A DNA stretch of 64,000 bases. It comes from Lachnospiraceae bacterium Zagget2 (GTDB lineage: Bacteria > Bacillota > Clostridia > Lachnospirales > Lachnospiraceae). Under the pieces are notes generated by a model, which saw only the letters and a program-made list of their open reading frames with translations, had not been told where the DNA came from and did not search any database. The position numbers were made by a program, and so were the translations under genes. This document shows positions 33,984 to 41,131 of this stretch, in pieces; the first letter of the stretch is position 1, and the number at the start of each line of letters is the position of its first letter. The stretch is from assembly GCA_001941045.1 (NCBI GenBank), contig MSHD01000007.1, positions 135,626 to 199,625 on the forward strand. Direction: 5' to 3'.

Positions 33984-33997
33984 CCGAATCCTGTTTT
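33969..33997 (+). terminator. terminator overlapping the lysin stop codon
   Basis: GATTCGG pairs with CCGAATC across the TAA stop, followed by CTGTTTTT. Confidence 0.65.
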
Positions 33998-34117
33998 TCA
34001 CCCCGGACAGCTTTGCCTTCGCCTGCGCGATCTGTTCGTGAACCTGAGATCTGCAGAATGCAGAAAATTCAGGCCATCGGAATGGTGACGACTGAGAATA
34101 TGTAAGAAATATCAGAC

Positions 34118-34146
34118 TTGCACTTCTTCCCGGGAATGGGTATAAT
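34118..34146 (+). promoter_or_regulatory. strong sigma-A promoter for aspartate kinase
   Basis: TTGCAC, 17 bp, TATAAT, 45 bp before the start codon. Confidence 0.8.
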
Positions 34147-34191
34147 AGGCGGGTACTACAAAAGACAGTTTTGCAAGGGGATACGAGTATT

Positions 34192-35511
34192 ATGAAAAAA
34201 GTAGTGAAGTTTGGCGGAAGCTCTCTGGCGAGCGCGGAACAGTTCCGGAAGGTCCGGGACATTGTCCTGGCGGAGGAGAGCCGCAGATATGTGGTGCCCT
34301 CGGCTCCGGGCAAGCGTTTTAACGGCGATACGAAGGTGACGGATCTTCTGTATCAGTGCTATTACGCAGCGGCGAACGGCGAAGATTTCAGCGGACTGAT
34401 GAAGCAGATTCGCGATCGCTACGAAGAGATCATAGAGGGCCTGGGGCTGACGCTCTTCCTGGAGGAGGAGTTTGAGAAGATCGCGGAGAATTTCCGGGAA
34501 AGAGCGGGCAGCGACTACGCGGCTTCCCGCGGAGAGTATCTGAATGGCCTTCTTCTGGCGTCTTACCTGGATTATCCTTTTGTGGATGCGGCAGAGGTGA
34601 TACGTTTTGACGAGAAGGGCGAGTTTGATGCGGACACATCAAACCAGATGCTCGGCGCGCGCCTTGCGGATATGCCGAACGCGGTGATTCCGGGTTTCTA
34701 CGGTTCCTACGAGGACGGCAGGATCAAGACTTTCTCGCGCGGAGGATCCGATATTACCGGCTCGATTGTCGCCAGTGCCGTGGGGGCGGATCTCTATGAG
34801 AACTGGACGGACGTCTCCGGCTGTCTGGTGGCTGACCCGAGGCTGATTCCGAATCCGGCGGTGATTGATGTCATCACCTACAAGGAGTTAAGAGAGCTGG
34901 CCTACATGGGGGCGACTGTCCTGCATGAGGACGCGATTTTCCCGGTGCGCAAGGCAGGGATCCCGATCAATATCCGCAATACGAATCGTCCGGGCGACAA
35001 GGGGACGATGATCGTGGCGAGCACCTGCCACAGACCGGATTACACGATCACAGGGATTGCCGGAAAGAAGGGATTCGTCGCTGTCAATATTGAAAAGGAT
35101 ATGATGAACAGTGAGATCGGCTTCTGCCGTCGGGTGCTCTCGGAGTTTGAAAAACAGGGCATCTCGATTGAACATATGCCCTCCGGGATTGACACGATGA
35201 CTGTGATCGTGCATCGCGATGAGTTTGAGGCGCACGAGCAGCAGGTGCTCGCGGGCATCAAGCGGGCGGTGAACCCCGATTATCTGGAGGTCGAGGGAGA
35301 CATTGCGCTGATCGCCGTGGTGGGGCGTGCCATGAAGTCCACGCGCGGCACAGCTGGCAGGATCTTCTCCGCGCTGGCACATGTCAATGTGAACGTAAAG
35401 ATGATCGACCAGGGTTCCAGTGAGTGGAACGTGATTGCGGGCGTCCGGGATGCGGATTTCGAGAAGGCGATCCGGGCGATCTATGATATTTTCATTAATA
35501 CACAGCTCTGA
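34192..35511 (+). CDS. aspartate kinase
   Basis: A 439-residue monofunctional aspartokinase, the first enzyme for lysine, threonine and methionine. The N-terminal KFGGSS is at residues 5-10, and the kinase core includes FSRGGSDITGSI near 184. Two ACT regulatory domains follow (KGFVAVNIEKDMMNSEIGF near 300 and IALIAVVGRAMKSTRGTAG near 373), so feedback control by an end-product amino acid is expected. ATG 34192 is chosen over a TTG 21 bp upstream. It is transcribed alone from a strong promoter. Confidence 0.95.
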   Translation: MKKVVKFGGSSLASAEQFRKVRDIVLAEESRRYVVPSAPGKRFNGDTKVTDLLYQCYYAAANGEDFSGLMKQIRDRYEEIIEGLGLTLFLEEEFEKIAENFRERAGSDYAASRGEYLNGLLLASYLDYPFVDAAEVIRFDEKGEFDADTSNQMLGARLADMPNAVIPGFYGSYEDGRIKTFSRGGSDITGSIVASAVGADLYENWTDVSGCLVADPRLIPNPAVIDVITYKELRELAYMGATVLHEDAIFPVRKAGIPINIRNTNRPGDKGTMIVASTCHRPDYTITGIAGKKGFVAVNIEKDMMNSEIGFCRRVLSEFEKQGISIEHMPSGIDTMTVIVHRDEFEAHEQQVLAGIKRAVNPDYLEVEGDIALIAVVGRAMKSTRGTAGRIFSALAHVNVNVKMIDQGSSEWNVIAGVRDADFEKAIRAIYDIFINTQL

Positions 35512-35552
35512 AGAATGTCTTAAATTTTTGTGAAATTGCGCTATTTTATGCG

Positions 35553-35567
35553 CAGATGTGATATACT
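35553..35567 (+). promoter_or_regulatory. extended -10 promoter for the hydrolase gene
   Basis: TGnTATACT with -10 at 35562-35567, about 33 bp before the start; no good -35 at the standard distance. Confidence 0.5.
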
Positions 35568-35599
35568 CACCCGTATAGACATAGTAAGCGAGGGACAGC

Positions 35600-36559
35600 A
35601 TGGTTACACGGGAAGAGTTTTACATGGACTCCGTCGACCGGATTCACATGATACACGGCTACCGCTGGTACGATCCGCAGACTGACACGAAGGGTGTACT
35701 TCAGATCGTTCATGGGATGCTGGAATATATAGGACGATATGACAGCTTTGCCACGCAGATGGCGGAGGCAGGCTATTTTGTGATCGGACACGATCACCTG
35801 GGGCACGGCGATTCGGTGAACAGTCCGGAGGAGCGCGGCTGCGTCGGGGAAGACGGCGCTTCGCTCTGGCTCCGGGACATTGGGCGGGTACGGCGGACAG
35901 CGGCGGCGAATATGCCGGATGTGCCGTATATCATGCTGGGACACAGCATGGGTTCCTTCCTTGTGCGCCGCTATCTGATCTACCGCGGCTCGAAGGTAGA
36001 CGGGGCGATTATCATGGGGACCGGTCAGCAGCCGGCTTTCCTCGCGGGGCTGGGTCGTCTGGTCGCGAGTGTCAGCATGCTGGGTAGCGGCAGAGACGGC
36101 AGGAGCCGTCTGCTGGATCAGATGACCTGCACCGGTTATGCGAAGCGCTTCCCTGACAATGCGCGGACGGGGAGCTGGCTGAGCCGCGATCCGCAGGTGA
36201 TGCTCGATATGCTGCAGGATCCCAGGATGGGTTTTCAGTTTTCGCTGGGGGCTTACGAGGCCCTGTTTCAGACTTTTCAGGAAGTTGTTACGCCGCGCGC
36301 GGCGGCCCGGATGCCGAAGGAGCTGCCGATCCTCATCCTCTCAGGAGAAGAGGATCCGGTTGGTGAGAATGGAAAGGGACCGCGCCGTTTTGAGGCGATG
36401 CTCAGGGAGAGCGGCATGGAGGATGTGCGCTGCATGATTTATCCGCATGGGCGGCATGAGCTTCTGAATGAGCTGAACAAGGAACAGGTGATATGTGATA
36501 TAAAACTCTGGTGTGCGGATATCTGTGTTCACAGCGCAGCCGGAAAATCTGGGAGATGA
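35600..36559 (+). CDS. alpha/beta hydrolase, lysophospholipase type
   Basis: A 319-residue serine hydrolase of the monoacylglycerol lipase/lysophospholipase family. The oxyanion region is VHGMLEYIGRYDSFA near residue 38, the nucleophile elbow GHSMGS near 115, the acid in GEEDPVG and the catalytic His in YPHGRHELLNE near the end. No signal peptide, so it acts inside the cell. Its stop overlaps the region just before the DUF1002 gene, so both may be co-translated. Confidence 0.9.
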   Translation: MVTREEFYMDSVDRIHMIHGYRWYDPQTDTKGVLQIVHGMLEYIGRYDSFATQMAEAGYFVIGHDHLGHGDSVNSPEERGCVGEDGASLWLRDIGRVRRTAAANMPDVPYIMLGHSMGSFLVRRYLIYRGSKVDGAIIMGTGQQPAFLAGLGRLVASVSMLGSGRDGRSRLLDQMTCTGYAKRFPDNARTGSWLSRDPQVMLDMLQDPRMGFQFSLGAYEALFQTFQEVVTPRAAARMPKELPILILSGEEDPVGENGKGPRRFEAMLRESGMEDVRCMIYPHGRHELLNELNKEQVICDIKLWCADICVHSAAGKSGR

Positions 36560-36564
36560 TGAAG

Positions 36565-37449
36565 ATGAAAAGATGGTTATCGTTGTTTACAGCTGTGGTG
36601 ATGCTGGCGACCCTGCTGCCGACCGGAGCTCTGCGCGCGGAGGCTGCCGGGACGGCTGTGCTGGCTCTAGGCGCAGATCTCAGCGATTCGGAACGTGAGA
36701 GCGTCCTGTCACAGATGGGGATCACGGAGGAAGAGGCGGCTTCCTATGAGACGATCTATATTACAAATGCCATGGAACACGAGTACCTGGACGATTCGCT
36801 GGGCTCCACGGTCGTCGGTACGCGCGCGCTCTCTTCTGTGCTGCTGATACCGCAGGAGAGCGGCGTGGGACTTTCGGTGGAGACGCATAATATCAGTTAT
36901 TGTACGGTCGCCATGTACCGCAATGCGCTGCTGACAGCGGGTGTGAGTGATGCGAAGGTGATTGTAGCTGCGCCGTTTTCCATCAGCGGCACGGCAGCTC
37001 TGATCGGGGCTGTGAAGGCATATGAGACTTACAGCGGTACGGAGGTCAGTGACGAGGCCTTTGAGGTGGCGACGGATGAACTGGTGCTGACCGGAGAGCT
37101 GAGCGAGGAACTGGACTCAGAGGAGATATCAGATCTGATTGCCTATCTGAAGCAGCAGGTCGCGGAGCAGGGACTGGATGACCCGGATAAGCTCACGGAG
37201 CTCGTATCGCAGGCGGCTGCGGAGATGGATCTGGAGCTGACGGATGAGCAGATTTCGCAGATCGTGAATCTGCTGTTGAAGCTGAATAATCTGGATATTG
37301 ACGTGGACACTCTGGTGTCGCAGGCGCAGGATCTGTACAGCAAGATAGAATCCCTCGGGATTGACATAGACAGCGAGAAGGTCGGGAATTTTATCACTCG
37401 TTTCATATCGTCCATATGGGATCTGATCCAGAGCTTTCTCTCAAAGTAA
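36565..37449 (+). CDS. secreted DUF1002 protein (YpuA-like)
   Basis: A 294-residue protein with an N-terminal signal peptide (MKRWLSLFTAVVMLATLLPTG, cleavage near AEAAG). The body matches the DUF1002 family of Firmicutes: LGADLSDSERESVLSQMG, then the central SVETHNISYCTVAMYRNAL and VIVAAPFSISGTAAL. Its role is unknown. The C-terminal third is helical with repeated acidic stretches. ATG 36565 is 9 bp after GGGAG; ATGs at 36556 and 36559 are alternatives that overlap the hydrolase stop. Confidence 0.85.
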   Translation: MKRWLSLFTAVVMLATLLPTGALRAEAAGTAVLALGADLSDSERESVLSQMGITEEEAASYETIYITNAMEHEYLDDSLGSTVVGTRALSSVLLIPQESGVGLSVETHNISYCTVAMYRNALLTAGVSDAKVIVAAPFSISGTAALIGAVKAYETYSGTEVSDEAFEVATDELVLTGELSEELDSEEISDLIAYLKQQVAEQGLDDPDKLTELVSQAAAEMDLELTDEQISQIVNLLLKLNNLDIDVDTLVSQAQDLYSKIESLGIDIDSEKVGNFITRFISSIWDLIQSFLSK

Positions 37450-37455
37450 GCGTGA

Positions 37456-37722
37456 TCAGTCTTCCTCTATAACGTGAAATTCCAGATAATCAAAATCAAT
37501 GTGCTCGACGAAGCTGTCCTGCCGGAAACGGGTTCTGGCATGACGCTGAAATTCTCTGATATTAGAGTCGAGCCAGATCGGTTTTCCAAGGTCAAAGGCG
37601 CTGCAGATCTCGTCCAGCGCCCGGAAAACCTTGTGTGTGCGTGTATCCAGGCTATCGTCGCAGATCGTGATATCTTCACGCAGATGATTGTCTTTTATGA
37701 TTTTTCCCCATATACGGAACAT
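37456..37722 (-). CDS. small conserved protein of unknown function
   Basis: An 88-residue protein that begins MFRIWGKIIKDNHL and ends DFDYLEFHVIEED. I recall near-identical small proteins in many Lachnospiraceae, without known function. Support comes from a GGAGGG ribosome site and a good promoter reading the - strand. It lies convergent to the DUF1002 gene with 6 bp between stops. The overlapping + strand frame at 37474-37749 lacks a ribosome site and is a shadow. Confidence 0.75.
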   Translation of the reverse strand: MFRIWGKIIKDNHLREDITICDDSLDTRTHKVFRALDEICSAFDLGKPIWLDSNIREFQRHARTRFRQDSFVEHIDFDYLEFHVIEED

Positions 37723-37754
37723 GGAACGCCCTCCAAACGCTTATTTTAAGAGGA

Positions 37755-37783
37755 AGTATAGCGGTTTTGGACCATGTTGTAAA
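37755..37783 (-). promoter_or_regulatory. sigma-A promoter for the 88-aa gene
   Basis: On the - strand: TTTACA, 17 bp, TATACT, with -10 at 37755-37760. Confidence 0.7.
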
Positions 37784-37815
37784 GAGGCGGATCTAAGCAG
37801 GAGGTAAAAAAGAAA

Positions 37816-38469
37816 ATGGCGGAGGAGATGAGTATCCGGGAATATATCCGCAGGAAACCGCGGGAGGATGGTTTTGAGACGGCTATGTTTATCTATCAGT
37901 CTGCGCTGGATCAGATGAACAGTCGCATTGAGGTGCTGAATGGCGAGCTGAATCATGTATATTCTTATAATCCGATCGAATATGTGAAATCGCGCCTGAA
38001 GACGCCGGAGAGTATCATGAAAAAGCTCCGGAAACAGGGACACGATGTCGGTATCGATGATATGATCGAGTATGTCAATGACATTGCGGGCGTACGGATC
38101 ACCTGTTCCTTTTTCTCGGAGATTCAGTTTCTGGCGGCGATGCTCGCGCGGCAGGATAATCTCACTGTGCTCAGCATCAAGGATTATCTGGGTCATCCGA
38201 AGGAGAGCGGATACAAGAGTTATCACATGCTGCTCCTCGTTCCGGTCGCGCTGACGGATGCGGTTGTTCCCACGAAGGTAGAAGTGCAGATCCGGACGAT
38301 GGCGATGGATTTCTGGGCCAGTCTTGAGCATAAGATTTATTATAAGTACGAAGGAAATGCGCCGGACTATTTTGCGCGGGAGCTTCGCGAGTGCGCTTCG
38401 ATTATCTCGAAGCTGGATGCAAAGATGATGTCGCTGAACGATGCGATGAAAAAGATGGATGGCGAATAG
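37816..38469 (+). CDS. small alarmone synthetase (RelQ/YjbM type)
   Basis: A 217-residue GTP pyrophosphokinase containing only the synthetase domain of the RelA/SpoT family. The motifs are Y(N)PIEYVKSRLKTPESIMKKL near residue 50, DIAGVRITCSFF near 88, and the KVEVQIRTMAMDFWASLEHKIYYK block near 155-178. It lacks the HD hydrolase, TGS and ACT domains of long RSH proteins. It would make (p)ppGpp from ATP and GTP or GDP. The start is behind AGGAGGT. Confidence 0.92.
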   Translation: MAEEMSIREYIRRKPREDGFETAMFIYQSALDQMNSRIEVLNGELNHVYSYNPIEYVKSRLKTPESIMKKLRKQGHDVGIDDMIEYVNDIAGVRITCSFFSEIQFLAAMLARQDNLTVLSIKDYLGHPKESGYKSYHMLLLVPVALTDAVVPTKVEVQIRTMAMDFWASLEHKIYYKYEGNAPDYFARELRECASIISKLDAKMMSLNDAMKKMDGE

Positions 38470-38475
38470 ATGAGG

Positions 38476-38508
38476 AGTGCCCCGGCAATACGGATGCCGG
38501 GGCTATTA
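38476..38508 (+). terminator. weak terminator after the alarmone synthetase gene
   Basis: GCCCCGGCA and TGCCGGGGC form a strong stem, but the tail TATTAT is poor in T. Confidence 0.5.
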
Positions 38509-38705
38509 TGAAAAAATCTGTCTATCTGCTTTTGAGAATTCAATCATTTCTGATCTGAGAACACTATAGCAGTAAAATGTGAATAAAATATGAATAATCT
38601 TTTAATATAATGTAAATTCTAAACAAAATCCAACGACAACTTCGAAAAATAATGTGCAAAATAGATAAATAAAGATAGCAAACCGCGAGCGGGTCATCGT
38701 GCTTG

Positions 38706-38734
38706 TTGTCAAAAATAACAAAAGGTGCTATGAT
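38706..38734 (+). promoter_or_regulatory. strong sigma-A promoter for the pyrophosphatase gene
   Basis: TTGTCA, 17 bp, TATGAT, 29 bp before the start. The preceding 200 bases are AT-rich and hold no gene I can identify. Confidence 0.75.
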
Positions 38735-38763
38735 AGAGCCGTACAAGGAGGAGGATTTTAGAT

Positions 38764-40410
38764 ATGGCACTGACCAAATCACCTGTCTATGTGATCGGGC
38801 ATAAGAACCCGGATACGGACTCGATCTGCTCGGCGCTGGCCTATGCAGAGCTGAAAAACAGGCTTGAGGGCGGCGGATACTGCGCAGCGAGAGCCGGACA
38901 GATCAACCAGGAGACACAGTATGTACTGAATTTTTTTCAGGCGCAGGCGCCGGTCTATATACCGGATGTCATGACGGAAGTAAGCGATATGGAGATCCGC
39001 CGGACAGAGGGAGTATCCGGAGAGATATCCTTGAAAAAAGCCTGGAATATGATGCGGGAGCAGGGTGTCGTGACACTGCCGATCACGGAAGGGCAGAAGC
39101 TGCAGGGACTGATCACGATCGGCGATATTGCCAACGCTTACATGGATGTATATGACAACTGTATCCTGTCCGTGGCGAAGACTTCCTACCGGAATATTCT
39201 GGAGACCCTGGATGCGGAACTGTTGATCGGCGATATCGACGCGATTTTCGACCACGGCGATGTCGTCATTGCAGCGGCGAATCCGGACGTGATGGAGGAC
39301 TTTATCCACGAGGGGGATATGGTCATCCTCGGAAATCGCTACGAGTCACAGCTCTGCGCAATTGAGATGAACGCGGCATGTATCATTGTCTGCATGAATG
39401 CAAAGGTCTCGAAGACGATCCGGAAGCTGGCGCAGGAGCATGGCTGCAGCATCATCGTGACGCCACATGACACCTTTACGGTGGCGCGCATGATCAACCA
39501 GAGTATGCCGATCTCCCATTTCATGAAGAGAGACCGGCTGATCACGTTCCGCGTGAATTCAAAGACAGAAGATATTCGCGGGATCATGGGTGAGAAGCGC
39601 CACCGCGATTTCCCGATCCTCGATCTGGATGACAATTATATCGGCATGATTTCCCGCCGGAACCTGCTGAATCTGCGCAAGAAGCGCGTAGTGCTGATGG
39701 ATCACAACGAAGCGGGACAGACGGTGGATGGTATCGGCTATGCGGAGATCCTGGAGATTATTGACCACCACCGGATCGGCACGCTCGAGACGCTCGAGCC
39801 GGTCTACTTCCGCAATCAGCCGCTCGGCAGTACAGCCACGATTGTCTATCAGATGTATCAGGAGAATGGGGTGGAGATCCCCAAAAAGATCGCGGGTCTT
39901 CTGATGGCGGCGATCATCTCTGACACGCTGATGTTCCGCTCTCCGACCTGCACGGCGGTGGATCGCGCGGCGGCGGAGGAGCTTTCCGGGATTTGCGGCG
40001 TGGAGATCGAAGAATTTGCGATCGACATGTTCAGCGCGGGCAGCGATATGAGCTCCCGCAGCGCAAAGGAGATCTTCGAGCAGGACAAGAAGAAATTTGA
40101 CGTCGGCGAGGTTTCCTTTATCGTGTCCCAGATCAACAGTATGAACTCCATCGAGCTGGGCGAAGTGAAGGAAAAGCTCGTGCCTTATCTGACGGAGCAT
40201 TTCGAAGACCTCGGCGTGGATATGTGTTATGTGATGCTCACGCATATCGTGAAGGAGAACACGGAGCTGCTCTGTTTCGGCTCCGGCGCGGAGGCGACGG
40301 CAGTCGAAGCGTTCCAGCTGAAAGAAGACGCGAAACCGCTCGTCCTGAAGGGACTTGTGTCGCGTAAGAAGCAGCTGATCCCGAGTCTGGTGACAGTGCT
40401 GCAGAAATAG
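38764..40410 (+). CDS. manganese-dependent inorganic pyrophosphatase with CBS and DRTGG domains
   Basis: A 548-residue family II pyrophosphatase. The DHH catalytic half is split: VIGHKNPDTDSICSALAY at residues 5-22, then two CBS motifs enclosing a DRTGG domain (about residues 70-300), then VLMDHNEAGQTVDG and EIIDHHR near 310-340 and the DHHA2 domain at the end. Such CBS-DRTGG enzymes are inhibited or activated by adenine nucleotides including diadenosine compounds. It hydrolyses the pyrophosphate released by biosynthesis. Start behind AGGAGG; single-gene unit with its own terminator. Confidence 0.93.
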   Translation: MALTKSPVYVIGHKNPDTDSICSALAYAELKNRLEGGGYCAARAGQINQETQYVLNFFQAQAPVYIPDVMTEVSDMEIRRTEGVSGEISLKKAWNMMREQGVVTLPITEGQKLQGLITIGDIANAYMDVYDNCILSVAKTSYRNILETLDAELLIGDIDAIFDHGDVVIAAANPDVMEDFIHEGDMVILGNRYESQLCAIEMNAACIIVCMNAKVSKTIRKLAQEHGCSIIVTPHDTFTVARMINQSMPISHFMKRDRLITFRVNSKTEDIRGIMGEKRHRDFPILDLDDNYIGMISRRNLLNLRKKRVVLMDHNEAGQTVDGIGYAEILEIIDHHRIGTLETLEPVYFRNQPLGSTATIVYQMYQENGVEIPKKIAGLLMAAIISDTLMFRSPTCTAVDRAAAEELSGICGVEIEEFAIDMFSAGSDMSSRSAKEIFEQDKKKFDVGEVSFIVSQINSMNSIELGEVKEKLVPYLTEHFEDLGVDMCYVMLTHIVKENTELLCFGSGAEATAVEAFQLKEDAKPLVLKGLVSRKKQLIPSLVTVLQK

Positions 40411-40425
40411 ACTGCAGCGGTTCCG

Positions 40426-40458
40426 AACAGCAGGCCTTTCGAGCGCCTGCTGTTTTTT
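40426..40458 (+). terminator. intrinsic terminator after the pyrophosphatase gene
   Basis: CAGCAGGC and GCCTGCTG enclose a 9-nt loop, followed by TTTTTT. Confidence 0.9.
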
Positions 40459-40504
40459 GTTGAGAAAAGATATCATTAATTTCTGGATTTTCGCATAGAG
40501 TTAG

Positions 40505-40533
40505 TTGACTTTAACAAAAGTTAGCTATATAAT
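40505..40533 (+). promoter_or_regulatory. promoter of the feo operon
   Basis: TTGACT, 17 bp, TATAAT, the best consensus match in the window, 64 bp before feoA. Confidence 0.85.
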
Positions 40534-40545
40534 ACTGCATGTAAA

Positions 40546-40560
40546 TGATAGTCGTTTTCA
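40546..40560 (+). promoter_or_regulatory. Fur box
   Basis: TGATAGTCGTTTTCA matches the 7-1-7 Fur consensus TGATAATnATTATCA at 12 of 14 positions. It lies just downstream of the -10 element, where a bound repressor would block transcription under iron sufficiency. Confidence 0.65.
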
Positions 40561-40596
40561 ATAACATGCCTGCGATCAGGAGAAAAGAGGGAGCAT

Positions 40597-40809
40597 ATGG
40601 CAGTAGCACTCATGAGCATTGGTGAAAAGCGCGTGGTGAAAGGTGTGCGCGGAAAAGACGAAGTGATCCGCCACCTGGAGGACATGGGCTTTGTGGCCGG
40701 CGCGGTCGTGGAATGCGTCGCGGATACCCCGGGAGGGAAGATTCTTCTCGTGAAGGGCGTACGTGTTGCGCTTGATAGAGGGCTTGCGTCCAAGATCATG
40801 GTGGCCTGA
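40597..40809 (+). CDS. feoA: FeoA domain protein (first copy)
   Basis: A 70-residue SH3-like FeoA protein (KRVVKGVRGKDEVIRHLEDMGFVAGAVVE, then GKILLVKGVRVALDRGLASKIMV). It is thought to interact with FeoB in ferrous iron uptake. It starts behind AAAAGAGGGAG and precedes a second feoA. Confidence 0.92.
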   Translation: MAVALMSIGEKRVVKGVRGKDEVIRHLEDMGFVAGAVVECVADTPGGKILLVKGVRVALDRGLASKIMVA

Positions 40810-40834
40810 TGGGAACGGCAGGAAGGAGAACAGT

Positions 40835-41056
40835 ATGCAGACTTTGAGAGAAGCAAAGGTAGGGAGCACGGTGAAGGTCGTGAAGATCAGCGGCTCCGGT
40901 CCGATCAAGCGCCGTATCATGGATATGGGCATCACGAAGGGCGCTGAGATTTACATCCGCAAGGTGGCGCCGCTCGGCGATCCGGTCGAGGTGACGGTCC
41001 GCGGATATGAGCTGTCTCTGAGAAAAGAGGATGCACAGATGGTGGAGGTCGAGTAG
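40835..41056 (+). CDS. feoA: FeoA domain protein (second copy)
   Basis: A 73-residue FeoA protein, divergent from the first (SGPIKRRIMDMGITKGAEIYIRKVAPLGDPVEVTVRGYELSLRK read as two stretches). ATG 40835 follows AGGAAGGAG; the open frame to 40763 overlaps the first copy and is not used. Two feoA genes before feoB are common in Clostridia. Confidence 0.93.
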   Translation: MQTLREAKVGSTVKVVKISGSGPIKRRIMDMGITKGAEIYIRKVAPLGDPVEVTVRGYELSLRKEDAQMVEVE

Positions 41057-41131
41057 ACCATCAGAATGCTGCAAAATGCAGCTTATTTTTAAGAATATTG
41101 GTTAGAAAAAGCCAACCACGAGGAGGAAAAA

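Noticed and set aside
33020-33993. CGAATCCTG occurring in tRNA-Gln and again just after the lysin gene, as a possible attachment repeat
   Set aside because: Only nine bases match, and the second copy is explained by the lysin terminator stem (GATTCGG/CCGAATC).
37474-37749. 91-codon + strand frame
   Set aside because: It overlaps the conserved 88-residue - strand gene and lacks a ribosome site.
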